Assembly (NCBI GenBank): GCA_028683435.1
Contig: JAQUIG010000003.1
Location: 62,001 to 126,000, forward strand
DNA length: 64,000 nt
Direction: 5' to 3'
Source: Desulfuromonadaceae bacterium
Lineage (GTDB): Bacteria > Desulfobacterota > Desulfuromonadia > Geobacterales > Pseudopelobacteraceae
How positions within the stretch are numbered: position 1 is the first letter of the stretch; every line of letters starts with the position of its first letter. The translations under genes were made by a program, and so were the position numbers. Under the pieces are notes generated by a model that was not told the DNA's origin, did no database searches, and saw nothing but the letters and a program-made list of their open reading frames with translations. Positions 16,707-27,066 of the stretch are shown piece by piece.

Positions 16707-17972
16707 ATGAAAAAATACCTTGTCATTTTGGCAGTTCTCATTCTTATAGTCGGCATTGCCGGCTATTTCATCTATAACCGTGCGCCGGAGGTCAGCTATA
16801 AGACCGCTAAAATCGAACGCGGTACGATTGTTTCTACGGTAGCCGCAACAGGCAACCTTTCGGCGGTAACCACCGTCCAGGTCGGCACCCAGGTGTCCGG
16901 CACGATCCAGAAGCTCTATGTCGATTTCAACTCGCGGGTCAAGAAAGGGCAGCCAATTGCCGAGATCGATCCCTCTCTGTTCAACGCTTCGGTTGCACAG
17001 TCCCAGGGGAACTACCTCAGCGCCGAGGCAAACCTCCAAAAAGCCAGGGTCACTCTGGCGGACGCCGTGAGAACCTTCAACCGCTATAAAAAAATGCTGG
17101 CAGACGGGATAATTTCCCAGGGGGACTTCGACGCAACCGAGACAGCGGTACAATCATCCCGGGCCGCTGTCAGGGCTGCAGAAGGGGCTCTTGCCCAGAG
17201 CCGCGGCTCGTTGATGCAGTCCAAAACCAACCTCCGCTACTCTGTCATTCGCTCGCCGGTCGATGGAGTCGTCATATCCAGGGCAATCGATGTCGGTCAG
17301 ACCGTTGCCGCCTCATTTTCGACCCCGACCCTCTTCACAATCGCCCAGGACCTGACTAAAATGCAGATTGAGGTCAGCGTTGACGAAGCCGATATCAGCC
17401 GTATCCAGCTGAATCAGAAAGCCGGCTTTACCGTCGATTCCTATCCGGAACAGACCTTCCGCGGCAAAGTCATCCAGATCCGCAGTGCACCGGTCATCAC
17501 CCAGAATGTTGTAACCTATGTCGTGGTTGTCAGCGTTGATAACAGCGACCTGAAGCTGATGCCGGGCATGACTGCCAATGTATCGGTTGAAGTTGCAAAG
17601 AAGGACGATGTGCTCATGCTGCCGCCGGCCGCCCTGCGCTTCAAACCGAAATCAAAGGCGGATAACGCAAAGGAGAAGGACAACGCTAATAGCGCCGGAG
17701 TTTCCGGCCAACATCCTGCCGGGGGTGGCAGGCCGAACGGTGCAGGCAAAGGCGGCTCCGGTAAAACCGGGGAGAGGAGCCAGCAGGTTTATCTGCTCAA
17801 GGAGGGGAAACCTGTTGCGACTCTGGTAAAAACCGGCATTGCCAACAACAGCAGCATTGAGCTGGTCGAGGGCGATATCAAGGATGGCGATGAAGTCATT
17901 ATTGAGCAGATCGGCGGGGACACAAAGAAAAAGGCGGGAGCAAGTTCGTCACCGATGGGGCATCGTTTCTAA
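16707..17972 (+). CDS. macA: MacA-like periplasmic adaptor of an ABC efflux pump
   Basis: A 421-residue membrane-fusion protein. The start at 16707 gives MKKYLVILAVLILIVGIAGYF, a single N-terminal membrane anchor. Then come a barrel-sandwich (lipoyl-like) half (GNLSAVTTVQVGTQVSGTI), a coiled-coil hairpin with alternating Ala/Gln/Arg helices, the second lipoyl half (SVIRSPVDGVVISRAI) and beta-barrel and membrane-proximal domains. A low-complexity Lys/Gly/Asn-rich insert at about residues 310-360 is unusual. It would bridge the MacB transporter to a TolC channel. macB ATPase begins at the next base after its stop. Confidence 0.93.
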   Translation: MKKYLVILAVLILIVGIAGYFIYNRAPEVSYKTAKIERGTIVSTVAATGNLSAVTTVQVGTQVSGTIQKLYVDFNSRVKKGQPIAEIDPSLFNASVAQSQGNYLSAEANLQKARVTLADAVRTFNRYKKMLADGIISQGDFDATETAVQSSRAAVRAAEGALAQSRGSLMQSKTNLRYSVIRSPVDGVVISRAIDVGQTVAASFSTPTLFTIAQDLTKMQIEVSVDEADISRIQLNQKAGFTVDSYPEQTFRGKVIQIRSAPVITQNVVTYVVVVSVDNSDLKLMPGMTANVSVEVAKKDDVLMLPPAALRFKPKSKADNAKEKDNANSAGVSGQHPAGGGRPNGAGKGGSGKTGERSQQVYLLKEGKPVATLVKTGIANNSSIELVEGDIKDGDEVIIEQIGGDTKKKAGASSSPMGHRF

Positions 17973-18668
17973 ATGAGTGACGTAATTTCCCTGACCGATA
18001 TCCGCCGTGTCTTTACAATGGGCGACCAGCAGTTTGAAGCGCTTAAGGGTATCTCCTTCGGCGTAGCCGCCGGAGAATTCGTTGCGATTATGGGTGCCTC
18101 CGGCAGCGGTAAATCAACTTGCATGAATATTGTCGGCTGCCTGGATCGGCCTACCTCCGGCCAATACCTGCTGGACGGCCTGGACGTAGGGGCTATGGAC
18201 CCCAACCAGCTGGCTGATATCCGCAATAAGAAACTCGGCTTTGTTTTTCAGGGATTCAACCTTCTGGCCCGCACCCCGGCTGTGGAAAACGTCGAACTGC
18301 CGCTGGTGTACGCCGGTCTTCATGCCAAAGAGCGGCGTCAAAAAGCACTGATTGCCATGGAGCAGGTCGGCCTGGCCGGCAAGGAGAACAACCACCCGAG
18401 CCAGCTTTCGGGTGGTCAGCAGCAGCGGGTAGCCATTGCTCGCGCCCTGGTCAACAATCCGGCAGTTATCCTGGCCGACGAACCGACCGGCAATCTGGAC
18501 AGCACCACCAGCGAGGAGATCATGGTGCTTTTTACGGCTCTCAACAAGAATGGGATAACAATTATTATGGTCACTCACGAGCACGATGTGGCGGCGTACG
18601 CAGGAAGGCAGATAACCTTCAAGGATGGAAAAATAATTTCGGATAGTCCGACCGGTCGGACGGTTTAG
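17973..18668 (+). CDS. MacB-type ABC transporter ATPase subunit
   Basis: A 231-residue ABC ATPase of the LolD/MacB class: Walker [11 protein letters not shown]-loop [10 protein letters not shown], signature [15 protein letters not shown], Walker [14 protein letters not shown], switch His in MVTHEHD. In E. coli MacB the ATPase and permease are fused; here they are two genes separated by 3 bases. It powers the export of macrolide-like compounds, lipoproteins, peptides or siderophores; the substrate is not evident. Confidence 0.94.
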   Translation: MSDVISLTDIRRVFTMGDQQFEALKGISFGVAAGEFVAIMGASGSGKSTCMNIVGCLDRPTSGQYLLDGLDVGAMDPNQLADIRNKKLGFVFQGFNLLARTPAVENVELPLVYAGLHAKERRQKALIAMEQVGLAGKENNHPSQLSGGQQQRVAIARALVNNPAVILADEPTGNLDSTTSEEIMVLFTALNKNGITIIMVTHEHDVAAYAGRQITFKDGKIISDSPTGRTV

Positions 18669-18671
18669 AGT

Positions 18672-19898
18672 ATGGACTTTTCCCAGACACTTAAAATAGC
18701 TCTCCGGGCTCTGCGTACTAACAAGATGCGCTCCTTTCTGACCATGCTCGGCATCATTATCGGCATTGCCGCTGTCATCGCCATGATGGCGGTCGGTACA
18801 GGGGCCAGCTATGTCATCTCCCAGCAGATCGCCAGTATCGGCAGCAATATTATTCTGGTAATTCCCGGTTCCACCACCAGCGGCGGTCTGCGTACCGGCA
18901 GCGGCGGCGCCCAGACACTCTCCAATGATGATGTCAAGGCGATTATGAACGAGTGCCCGTCGGTAAGTACGGCATCGGGGACTGTGCGTTCCTCCGGTCA
19001 GATTGTCTACGGCAACATGAACTGGTCAACCGTTATTATGGGTGGCACGCCGGAACTGTTTGAGATTCGGGAATGGCCTGTAACGTCGGGGCGCAGCATA
19101 ACACAACAGGACGTAGATTCTGCCGGCAAGGTCTGTCTTTTGGGTCAGACCGTTGCTGACAATCTTTTTGGCTCAGCCGACCCGATCGGTAATATTGTAC
19201 GCATCAAAAAGATACCTTTTACTGTTATCGGCATTCTGGAAAGCAAGGGGCAATCCCCCCAGGGGACAGACCAGGACGACACCGTCTTTGTCCCGCTGCG
19301 AACCGCCCAGCGCAACCTGGTCCGGTCGCAACGGGCGGGAATCGTAGGAGCCATTATCGTCAAGGCAAAAAGCAAAGAGGTGATTGATAAAGCGGAGAGT
19401 GAGATCCAGTCACTCCTCAACCAACGCCACCGGATCACTAACGGCAAGGAACCGGATTTTTCGACCCGTAACCTGTCGGAAATTCTGGCCGTCGCTGAAA
19501 AATCCGCCAAAGCGATGTCGCTGCTGCTGGGGGCGGTTGCTTCAATCTCGCTGATTGTCGGGGGAATCGGGATCATGAATATTATGCTGGTTTCGGTTAC
19601 CGAGCGGACCCGCGAGATCGGCATCCGGATGGCGATCGGCGCCAAGAAGAACGATATCCTGCTGCAGTTCATGACCGAGGCGGTGCTCCTGACGATGCTG
19701 GGGGGGGTGATCGGCATCGCCCTGGGAGCGGGCGGCGCGACCATTGTCTCCCGACTGCTCGGATGGCCGACTATGATCTCGGTTCAATCTGTTATCATAG
19801 CTTTTTTCTTCTCAGCTGCGGTTGGGATCTTCTTCGGCTTCTATCCGGCCCGAAAGGCTGCCGGCCTCAATCCAATCGATGCCCTGAGGTATGAATAA
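18672..19898 (+). CDS. macB: MacB-type ABC transporter permease subunit
   Basis: A 408-residue permease with the MacB topology: one N-terminal membrane helix (SFLTMLGIIIGIAAVIAMMAVG), a large periplasmic MacB_PCD domain (about residues 45-250) and three C-terminal helices of the FtsX domain (the first near ISLIVGGIGIMNIMLVSVTE, preceding the conserved TERTREIGIRMAIGAK motif). It works by mechanotransmission with the ATPase and MacA. The last codons lie just before the HIT gene. Confidence 0.93.
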   Translation: MDFSQTLKIALRALRTNKMRSFLTMLGIIIGIAAVIAMMAVGTGASYVISQQIASIGSNIILVIPGSTTSGGLRTGSGGAQTLSNDDVKAIMNECPSVSTASGTVRSSGQIVYGNMNWSTVIMGGTPELFEIREWPVTSGRSITQQDVDSAGKVCLLGQTVADNLFGSADPIGNIVRIKKIPFTVIGILESKGQSPQGTDQDDTVFVPLRTAQRNLVRSQRAGIVGAIIVKAKSKEVIDKAESEIQSLLNQRHRITNGKEPDFSTRNLSEILAVAEKSAKAMSLLLGAVASISLIVGGIGIMNIMLVSVTERTREIGIRMAIGAKKNDILLQFMTEAVLLTMLGGVIGIALGAGGATIVSRLLGWPTMISVQSVIIAFFFSAAVGIFFGFYPARKAAGLNPIDALRYE

Positions 19899-19899
19899 C

Positions 19900-20313
19900 A
19901 TGAGTGACTGCCCGATGTGCTCCCGCTGGGACGATGATTCTGATCTGCGGATCATCGAACTGCCGCATTCGTATGTAATTCTCAACCGGGATCAGTACTT
20001 TCCCGGCTATACGTTGCTGTTCACCAAGATGCATGCTACCGAGCTGTTCCATCTTGAGCGTGACGCGCGAACCGCTCTGATGGAGGAGGTTTCCGTTGTG
20101 GCGCAGGCACTTTACACCACGTATGCTCCTGCCAAGATCAATTATGAACTGCTCGGGAACATGGTGCCGCATATCCACTGGCACATCGTGCCGCGGTTCT
20201 TGTCCGAGCCGCTCTGGCCCCGCCCGATATGGGCTGAACCGCACGAGGAACTGGTATTGCCGCAGGATGAATACCGGCAGCGCATAGAAATTATCCGGAG
20301 CGCCATTATATGA
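19900..20313 (+). CDS. HIT-family nucleotide hydrolase
   Basis: A 137-residue histidine-triad protein with the active motif HIHWHIVPR near the C-terminal half (H-x-H-x-H). An N-terminal CPMC pair resembles the zinc site of some Fhit/Hint relatives. Start 19900 is preferred (MSDCPMC); ATG 19891 in the same frame would overlap the macB stop. Members hydrolyse dinucleoside polyphosphates or AMP-amide bonds. Its stop overlaps the start of the M16 peptidase (ATGA), so it is coupled to that gene. Confidence 0.9.
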   Translation: MSDCPMCSRWDDDSDLRIIELPHSYVILNRDQYFPGYTLLFTKMHATELFHLERDARTALMEEVSVVAQALYTTYAPAKINYELLGNMVPHIHWHIVPRFLSEPLWPRPIWAEPHEELVLPQDEYRQRIEIIRSAII

Positions 20314-21599
20314 TCCGCGACTTTCTCCACACCCTGAAAAACGGACTACGAGTCGTCTGTGTCGAAATGCCGCATCTGCACTCCGCCGAGCTGGCGATCT
20401 ACCTCAAAGTCGGCGGTCGAAACGACCCGCCTGGGAGGGAAGGGCTTTCCCATTTTCTGGAGCATATCCTGTTCCGCGGCACGGCCGATTTTTCTTCATC
20501 ACTGGCGATAGAATCGGCTTTCGAGATGATAGGCGGCTCTCCGAACGCCGCTACTGATGCTGAATCAACCTACTATTATTCACGGGTACATCCTGACAGC
20601 ATCAAGCGCAGCATGGAAATATTTGCTTCGATGCTGATGAAGCCGCTCCTGAGCGGAATCGAGATTGAAAAACGGATCATCGCCGAGGAAGCGAGGGAGG
20701 ATCTCAATGAGCAAGGTGAAGAGGTAAATCCGGACACGATCGTCAGCCGATTGCTCTGGCCCCGGCACCCGCTGGGAATGCCGACCGTCGGAACACTCGA
20801 AAGTATCGCTGCCATCGAACGCAGCGATCTCGAGGAACATCTTAGGAACTATTACATCCCTTCAAATGCCGTACTGGTGGTCTCTGGGCCGGTCAAAAAC
20901 AGTGCCGTCCTCACCGCGGCCATGGATTGCTTCGGGGCGTGGTCTGACCAGTGCCTGCCGGCTACCTCACTGGTGACGCTCCGTCACTTCACCCCGCAGA
21001 TCCGTTGTGTCCAGGACTCTGACAGCCAGATGAATCTGCAGCTGGCGTTCCTTGGTTTTGCCCGTGACGACCGGCGCTTCATGGCGCTCCGCTTTTTGCG
21101 CCGGATCCTTGCCGGTGGCGGCGGTTCTCGCCTTCATTTACGTCTGCGGGAGGAGCTGGGCATTATTTATTCTGTGGATGGTGCAATCGGGGCCTACGAC
21201 GAAACCGGCTGCCTGGTGTTTGATCTGTCAACGGCGCCGGATACCTTGAATCATGCGGTTGAAGCAGCGTTTGAGGAGTTATTCCGTATTACACACGAGC
21301 CTGTTCCTGAGGAAGAACTGGAACGAGTTCGTAATTCATATATTTTTGATCTTGAGTTCAGCCGGGATTCTGCCTACGAAATGGGTGGCCGGTATGGTTG
21401 GGGTGAGTTGATGGGGGTTGTCAGGAGCATTGAGGAAGATCAGTACGAAGCACGCCGGATCAGCGCCGCTGAACTTCAGGAAACCGCCCGGGCAATCTTG
21501 GCCCCGGAAAATCTTCGGCTGGTAGCGATAGGACCATGGAAGCGCGGCATGAAGAAGGTGCTACGGGAAAAGGTCGCGCTGTACCAGCAACTATTTTAA
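20310..21599 (+). CDS. M16-family zinc peptidase (cytoplasmic type)
   Basis: A 429-residue insulinase-family protease with the zinc motif HFLEH in GLSHFLEHILFRGT, and the third-ligand Glu region ERRIIAEEAREDLNE downstream. Unlike the pair at 7-10 kb it has no signal peptide, so it resembles the YmxG/PqqF-like processing peptidases of the cytoplasm. The C-terminal half has the R/Y pair region LREELGIIYSVDGAIGAY. Translationally coupled to the HIT gene. Substrate unknown. Confidence 0.9.
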   Translation: MIRDFLHTLKNGLRVVCVEMPHLHSAELAIYLKVGGRNDPPGREGLSHFLEHILFRGTADFSSSLAIESAFEMIGGSPNAATDAESTYYYSRVHPDSIKRSMEIFASMLMKPLLSGIEIEKRIIAEEAREDLNEQGEEVNPDTIVSRLLWPRHPLGMPTVGTLESIAAIERSDLEEHLRNYYIPSNAVLVVSGPVKNSAVLTAAMDCFGAWSDQCLPATSLVTLRHFTPQIRCVQDSDSQMNLQLAFLGFARDDRRFMALRFLRRILAGGGGSRLHLRLREELGIIYSVDGAIGAYDETGCLVFDLSTAPDTLNHAVEAAFEELFRITHEPVPEEELERVRNSYIFDLEFSRDSAYEMGGRYGWGELMGVVRSIEEDQYEARRISAAELQETARAILAPENLRLVAIGPWKRGMKKVLREKVALYQQLF

Positions 21600-21676
21600 C
21601 GTCTCCGGCCGCCCATGGTCGAACCGGAAAACGATGAACCCCCAGTAACAGATCAGATGCGGTGGTAAAGGCATGC

Positions 21677-22180
21677 CTACTCTTCGATTGAGATCGCTAC
21701 CAGAAACTCTTCTTGATCAATGGCGAACTTGAGCGTGATATTTTCCAGATTGTTTCCGGAAGAGACAACATAGTCGGCGCCATTAACCACTGAAGGGGTC
21801 GAGAGCTGAATATCCGACCCCCCTTTGGAGAGGTGCTGTTTGAAGGAACCGGCGATCATGTTGGCAATCTCACCCATGGCGTCATTGACGTCATCATCAA
21901 TTTCGGTCACCTCCATCCCCAGCATCAAAGAGGTAAACGATATAGCCAGCGGCCAGGGGAGATGAACACTCACCAGGCCGTTATAGGTCCCTGCCAGGCC
22001 GACCATGGCAGTCAGGCATTCTTTGAAATGCGTCGTAACATCAACTTGAATCGGGATATGGGTGAGATCATCTACCCCCACCATATTGATGAAAACATCC
22101 TGTACATCCTTGGTGAGACTTTTGACCAGCTCCTCTTCGGTCATGTTGATTGCCGCGAGCGTTTCAGGTTTCATCGACAT
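21677..22180 (-). CDS. cheX: CheX-like chemotaxis phosphatase
   Basis: A 167-residue protein of the CheC/CheX/FliY family. The CheX-type phosphatase helix is visible as DVNDAMGEIANMIAGSFK, with the E-x2-N pair (Glu-Ile-Ala-Asn) that attacks phospho-CheY. By family it dephosphorylates a CheY or other receiver protein in the cytoplasm. No che operon is in the window; the single-domain receiver at 3975 is a conceivable target. The start has no good Shine-Dalgarno. Confidence 0.85.
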   Translation of the reverse strand: MSMKPETLAAINMTEEELVKSLTKDVQDVFINMVGVDDLTHIPIQVDVTTHFKECLTAMVGLAGTYNGLVSVHLPWPLAISFTSLMLGMEVTEIDDDVNDAMGEIANMIAGSFKQHLSKGGSDIQLSTPSVVNGADYVVSSGNNLENITLKFAIDQEEFLVAISIEE

Positions 22181-22375
22181 AATGGGCCCCTTATATTATT
22201 TAACTTTAACAGGTAAAATGGTCCCTCTCGTTATTAAAAACTATATATCCAATAACTCATTTACGGTCAAAAGCCAAGCGAAAGGGCGGCATGGTATAGC
22301 GGCTATTTATTACCGCGCTTTTTCAGACGGCCAAGGTTACATTTACAGCAGATTTGTTTCTGACAGCCCGGCGTC

Positions 22376-23821
22376 TTAATACGCAGCCTTAACAACGGTC
22401 ATCTTTATTCGACCGATGATTGTAACGATCGGCGCCATATCGTCGGGAAGATGCCCTTCAAGCAGTTTGAGATGGGTGGGATCAGCCGGGAACTGGTTGT
22501 AGGTGGGATCAACCGAAACCCAGCGATCCCCTAAAAAGCTTTCGGCCCAGCTGTGATAGAGAAACCCCTGCCCCTCCAGATGTACCAGGCCGGAAACAAA
22601 ACGGGTCGGGAGGCCGGCAGCACGGGCCAGAGCGGTGTAGAGTCGGGCGTGTGTCTGACAGTTGCCGCTCTTTGACTTTAAACTCTCAACCGCACCGCCG
22701 CCGTCGTCAATCGAATCTTTCAGCCACTCCGCCGTCCAGGATACCAGAGCCTTGGCCAGATCTTCCTGAGCTGTGGCACCTGCAGCCAGAGTTTTTGCCA
22801 GAGCCATGATCTCGGGTGCGTCGGATTCAATCTTTTCCGCCGGCTTCAGCTCTGCAACTGTCGGTTTCCGTGCTTCTGATTCCGTAAATGTCCGGGCCAG
22901 GGAGCCGGTTTTAAAGATTACCCCCCCGTTGCCAGCTTTTTCAACCTGTTGCCCGCCACCTTGCAGCAGCGGCAGGGCATCATTCCAGCCGCTGATCTCG
23001 ATCGTCAGGCCGGTCAACTTCTTTGGCTCCTTGATCGGCGGCTGAACGCGCACGAGGCTGAAATCATAAATCAGGTCCTTCTTGGCAAGCGCCCAATCAC
23101 TGATAAAAGCGCCAAGTGCTTCCGGTTGCTCCGCCCTGGTTGTTACCAAGCCTTCCCGGACCGACTCTTCAAGCGTGTTACCCTCCGCGTCAACCCAGAT
23201 GTCATTGTTTACAAAGGGATAAAGAGTATTGCGCAGCTTGAGGGCCGGCAGGCCTTCTGTCGTTTTATCTGTGCCCAGCACCGTGATCTGTATCACTTTT
23301 ATTTTCTGCTCTTCCGGGTCGAACGCATTGATTACATATGACCTTCCCGCAGTGACATCATGCATAAGAGGATAGAGGTTGAGGGCCGGGCCGGGGTAGA
23401 GCTCTCCCTTGAATCGGATGGTTTTACTGGTTGTTCTCCCGTTACTTTCACCTCTTATCTGGATGACACTGCCGCTTATCTTGCCGCTTAGGTGCGACGC
23501 TGAACCATTGACGGTCTGCTCTACATCAAATGAACGCAGCGCCAGGTTTTTTGAAACCAGGTATGTCTCGCGCATAGAAGCTTCTTTGGAAAAGCTCATC
23601 ACCTTCATTCGGACGCTTCCGCTTCCCTCCATGCGGTACCCCTCCTCCGACTTATCGATCCGTTGCCGGTAGAAGCCGACCCGCTCACTGTTTACATAGA
23701 TGCCGAACCAGCGTTCAGAGAGCGGCGGTGCATCAATTTTGTCAAATGGAGTAGCCAGGGCGGCCAGAGTGCTGCAGAGCACGAGGATGGCTGCAATGAA
23801 TACTTTGGGGAAAATGCTCAT
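22376..23821 (-). CDS. Secreted transglutaminase-like superfamily protein
   Basis: A 481-residue protein with an N-terminal signal peptide (hydrophobic residues 7-24) and a C-terminal transglutaminase core. The catalytic triad is readable as Cys in KSGNCQTHARLY, His in YHSWAESFLG and Asp in WVSVDPTYNQFP. The N-terminal 300 residues are beta-rich and resemble the lead domain of bacterial transglutaminase-like/DUF3488-type proteins. It is probably periplasmic and may act as a protease or amidase rather than a cross-linker. Preceded by AAAGGA at proper spacing. Confidence 0.88.
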   Translation of the reverse strand: MSIFPKVFIAAILVLCSTLAALATPFDKIDAPPLSERWFGIYVNSERVGFYRQRIDKSEEGYRMEGSGSVRMKVMSFSKEASMRETYLVSKNLALRSFDVEQTVNGSASHLSGKISGSVIQIRGESNGRTTSKTIRFKGELYPGPALNLYPLMHDVTAGRSYVINAFDPEEQKIKVIQITVLGTDKTTEGLPALKLRNTLYPFVNNDIWVDAEGNTLEESVREGLVTTRAEQPEALGAFISDWALAKKDLIYDFSLVRVQPPIKEPKKLTGLTIEISGWNDALPLLQGGGQQVEKAGNGGVIFKTGSLARTFTESEARKPTVAELKPAEKIESDAPEIMALAKTLAAGATAQEDLAKALVSWTAEWLKDSIDDGGGAVESLKSKSGNCQTHARLYTALARAAGLPTRFVSGLVHLEGQGFLYHSWAESFLGDRWVSVDPTYNQFPADPTHLKLLEGHLPDDMAPIVTIIGRIKMTVVKAAY

Positions 23822-23851
23822 CAGTGATTCCTTTTAATCCAGATATGCAGG

Positions 23852-23897
23852 CGCCACCTCCCATCAGGCGTTTAAAATCAGCTGATGGCAGGTGGCG
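23852..23897. other. Imperfect 15-bp inverted repeat between two minus-strand genes
   Basis: CGCCACCTCCCATCA (23852-23866) pairs with TGATGGCAGGTGGCG (23883-23897) with one mismatch and a 16-base loop. It follows the GGDEF gene and precedes the transglutaminase gene on the minus strand. Without a T run it is either a weak terminator or an mRNA processing structure. Confidence 0.5.
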
Positions 23898-23926
23898 TTA
23901 TGGGTTCGGATATGCTGCAAGATTGA

Positions 23927-24928
23927 TTACCGTGATGTTTCCGGCTCCTGTCCGGCTGCACTGTTCCCGGTAGAGGTGACAGCTTCGGTTGCGGGGGGTG
24001 GTACCTTCTCCGGATCGTGAAACTCGATCCGGTTTCTGCCATTGGCTTTGGCCCGATACAGGGCATCGTCAGCCAGTTTGATAAACCCGTCGACGGTAAG
24101 GGAATGCTCACTGGAAAAGCAGGCAACCCCCAGGCTGACGGTAAGGCGAAGTTTGGCAAGAGGTTCGCTGAATATGTTGCTCTGCACCGCCAGCCGGATT
24201 CGGTCGGCCACGAAAAGGGCATCTTTTAGTGACGAATCCGGCAGGATGGCGACAAATTCCTCACCGCCGTAACGGGCGGCATAGTCATAGCTGCGCAACT
24301 CTTTTTGCAGAAGCAAAGAGACAATCTGCAGTACGGCATCCCCCTGCAGATGGCCAAAATCGTCATTGACCTTCTTGAAATTATCGATGTCAAGCATGAT
24401 CAGCGACAGACTGCCCCCTTTGCGACTGCTGCGATGCACCTCTTTATCGAGAGCTTCCATCATGTAGCGGCGGTTAAAGAGTCCTGTCAGATGGTCGGTG
24501 TTGGAAAGTTCGAGCAGCAGTTCGTTGGAGCGCTTCAGTTCGTCCTGCAGTTTCTTGATCTTCAGGTGAACCTTGACCCTGGCGACCAGCTCTTCCGGAT
24601 CAAAGGGTTTGGTGATGTAGTCACTGGCCCCCTGTTCAAGCCCTTTGATCTTACGCTCACGATCGTCCATACCGGTGAGAATGATAACAGGAACATCCTG
24701 GAGTTCGGGACGGGACTTGAGCATGTTCAGGAATTTAAAGCCATCGATGCGCGGCATCTCCAGGTCACACAGGATGATGTCCACGGGAGACGCAAGGAGC
24801 TTCTTAAACCCTTCCAGGCCATCCTCTGCCTCGTAATAGCGGGAGAAGAGACTGAATGTCTCAAGAGTTCTGATGATCTGCTCCCTGACGGTAACGGAAT
24901 CATCTATTATCAGTACACTGGTGAACAT
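23927..24928 (-). CDS. Response regulator with GGDEF domain (diguanylate cyclase)
   Basis: A 333-residue PleD/WspR-like protein. The receiver domain (residues 1-120) has acidic IDDS, phospho-acceptor Asp in IILCDLEMP, Thr in VIILTG and Lys in YITKPFDPEEL. A coiled linker leads to a GGDEF domain with DIDNFKKVNDDFGH and the active signature YGGEEF. An inhibitory I-site RSYD lies five residues before GGEEF. It should make a cyclic dinucleotide when phosphorylated. A GEMM-type riboswitch for such messengers is present at 41.8 kb. Confidence 0.94.
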   Translation of the reverse strand: MFTSVLIIDDSVTVREQIIRTLETFSLFSRYYEAEDGLEGFKKLLASPVDIILCDLEMPRIDGFKFLNMLKSRPELQDVPVIILTGMDDRERKIKGLEQGASDYITKPFDPEELVARVKVHLKIKKLQDELKRSNELLLELSNTDHLTGLFNRRYMMEALDKEVHRSSRKGGSLSLIMLDIDNFKKVNDDFGHLQGDAVLQIVSLLLQKELRSYDYAARYGGEEFVAILPDSSLKDALFVADRIRLAVQSNIFSEPLAKLRLTVSLGVACFSSEHSLTVDGFIKLADDALYRAKANGRNRIEFHDPEKVPPPATEAVTSTGNSAAGQEPETSR

Positions 24929-25004
24929 GGTGGGAAAGTGTAGCCTAACTCAATCCGAAACTCAATTAATAAAACAGCTATCTCCGCGGGAATCTGAATA
25001 AAAA

Positions 25005-25670
25005 TCAGAGCAGCGTTTCGTGTGCCAGGCGTTTCATCTCCGCAATCGTGATCGCATAATCAGTCGCTCCGAATACGGCGCTGCCGGCGACAAAGACATC
25101 TGCGCCTGCATGAGAGATCCGGGCGATATTTGACGGTTTGACTCCTCCGTCAACCTCCAGTTCGGCCTCTGAGCCGTGGCGGTCAAGCATCGCCCGCAAT
25201 GAATGGATCTTGGGGAGACAGGCTTCAATGAAACTTTGGCCGCCAAAACCGGGGTTGACAGTCATCAGCAGTACCAGATCCAGGTCATTTACAATGTAGT
25301 CGAGTACATTCAGCGGGGTGGCCGGGTTGAGCGAAACACCGGCTTTTTTCCCGAAGGATTTGATCAGCTGCACGCTGCGATGCAGATGGTTGGTCGCCTC
25401 AGCGTGTACAACGATAATGTCGGCCCCTGCCGCAGCAAAATCCGGGATATACCGGTCGGGATTCTCAATCATCAGATGCACATCAAGCGGCAGGGTTGTC
25501 GCCTTGCGTGCGGCTTCGACAATCAGTGGACCGATCGTTATATTGGGGACGAAATGACCATCCATGACGTCGATATGGATGTAGTCGGCACCGGCCGCCG
25601 CGACGGCCCGGATTTCATCACCAAGACGCGAAAAGTCGGCAGAAAGGATGGATGGGGCAATTTTTTTCAT
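25005..25670 (-). CDS. rpe: Ribulose-phosphate 3-epimerase
   Basis: A 221-residue TIM-barrel enzyme with [16 protein letters not shown] at the N-terminus, the metal/catalytic region [30 protein letters not shown] and [10 protein letters not shown]. It interconverts D-ribulose-5-phosphate and D-xylulose-5-phosphate in the pentose phosphate pathway. GGGAG lies before the start. It directly follows rsmB by 22 bases, and the two probably form an operon. Confidence 0.96.
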   Translation of the reverse strand: MKKIAPSILSADFSRLGDEIRAVAAAGADYIHIDVMDGHFVPNITIGPLIVEAARKATTLPLDVHLMIENPDRYIPDFAAAGADIIVVHAEATNHLHRSVQLIKSFGKKAGVSLNPATPLNVLDYIVNDLDLVLLMTVNPGFGGQSFIEACLPKIHSLRAMLDRHGSEAELEVDGGVKPSNIARISHAGADVFVAGSAVFGATDYAITIAEMKRLAHETLL

Positions 25671-25692
25671 GCATACACTCCCGGATTCAGTT

Positions 25693-27066
25693 CTATTTTA
25701 TTCGTTTGATCCGCGCGGCAAAAAAACCGTCCATGCCGTGACGGTGCGGCCAGGCCCTGAACATGCCGTAGAACGCGATCAGGTCACTCAAGAGGGGGAA
25801 GAAATCGTTCAGGTTTTCCAGTACAAAGTCAGGGTGGTGGAGTAGAAAATCCTCCACTACCATTTCATTTTCCGCTTCCGAGGTTGAGCAGGTAGAATAG
25901 AGCAGTGTTCCCCCCGGTTTTAATTTGCCGGAGGCGTTCTTCAGCAGGGTTTTCTGGACGGCGGCCAGGCGGGTAATGTCACCGGAGAACAGCCGCCATT
26001 TCGCCTCCGGATTGCGGCGGATCACCCCCAGTCCTGAGCAGGGTGCGTCAAGGAGAATACGATCAAAATAGCCGTCTGGGAATGTGTCGGGGCGGTGGAG
26101 GTCGGCTACCGCAGTTGTAACGGAATTGATCCCGAGCCGTCTGAGGCTGTCCTGGACAAGTGCCAATTTTGAGCGGGAGATATCGGTAGCGATCAACTCA
26201 CCCCGGTCACCCATCAGTTGAGCGATGTGGCAGCTTTTGCCGCCGGGAGCACAGCATGCGTCCCAGACCCGCTCGCCCGGTTCGGCCCCCAGCAGTCTCC
26301 CCGCCAATTGTGAAGCTTCATCCTGTACGGCAAAAAGTCCGGCTTCAAAGCCGGGAAGTGTGCTGACCATGTGGCGGGCGGTCATTGCAATGCCGTCAGG
26401 CGAATAGCGGCAGGGCTCCGCTTCAATATCATGCGTTTCAAACTCCTGCAACAGCTGGTCTCGAGTGATACAGAGTGTGTTGACCCGGAGAGTCAACAGG
26501 GGCTGCTGTGAGGAAGCCTCTGCCAGTTGCCGGGCTTCGTTAACGCCGAGTTGTCCGATCCACTGTTCAACCAGCCATTCCGGCTGGGAATGACGGGTTG
26601 CTATCGCTGCCGCCGGATTGGTGTTGATATCAGGGAAAGTTATCGTGTCGCGGCGTCTGAGATAGTTTCTTAGGACGGCATTGATCAGGCCGCTGGTGCC
26701 TGGTGTGATCAGTTTTGCCAGGTTGACTGATTCATTGACGGCGGCCGACTCAGGAATGCGGTCGAGGCAGGTCAGTTGGTACAGGCCGATCCGCAGGATG
26801 ACCAGCGCCAGTGGGTCGAGTTCAATCATCGGCTTTTCGAGCAGCTGCTGGAGAATATGGTCCAGAGTTCCCTGGTGCCTGAGCACACCGAATACCAATT
26901 CGGCATACAGCCCCCGGTCGGGGCCGTTGAGTATGCCGTTAGAAAGCTCGATGTCGATCAGGCGGTCAGCAAAGCCGCCCTCCTTCCTGATGCGCAGCAG
27001 TGTTTCGCAGGCCGCCTGGCGTGGATTCGCAGTGGAGGTGCCTTTCGCGGCGCGTCTAATTATCAT
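25693..27066 (-). CDS. rsmB: 16S rRNA m5C967 methyltransferase RsmB
   Basis: A 457-residue protein with an N-terminal NusB-like RNA-binding domain (about 1-140) and a Rossmann methyltransferase domain. The two cysteines of RNA m5C enzymes are seen in [16 protein letters not shown] and [14 protein letters not shown]; the SAM motif is [17 protein letters not shown]. Start 27066 has CGAGGA upstream; the longer frame to 27147 adds an unlikely extension. It lies immediately ahead of rpe. Confidence 0.94.
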   Translation of the reverse strand: MIIRRAAKGTSTANPRQAACETLLRIRKEGGFADRLIDIELSNGILNGPDRGLYAELVFGVLRHQGTLDHILQQLLEKPMIELDPLALVILRIGLYQLTCLDRIPESAAVNESVNLAKLITPGTSGLINAVLRNYLRRRDTITFPDINTNPAAAIATRHSQPEWLVEQWIGQLGVNEARQLAEASSQQPLLTLRVNTLCITRDQLLQEFETHDIEAEPCRYSPDGIAMTARHMVSTLPGFEAGLFAVQDEASQLAGRLLGAEPGERVWDACCAPGGKSCHIAQLMGDRGELIATDISRSKLALVQDSLRRLGINSVTTAVADLHRPDTFPDGYFDRILLDAPCSGLGVIRRNPEAKWRLFSGDITRLAAVQKTLLKNASGKLKPGGTLLYSTCSTSEAENEMVVEDFLLHHPDFVLENLNDFFPLLSDLIAFYGMFRAWPHRHGMDGFFAARIKRIK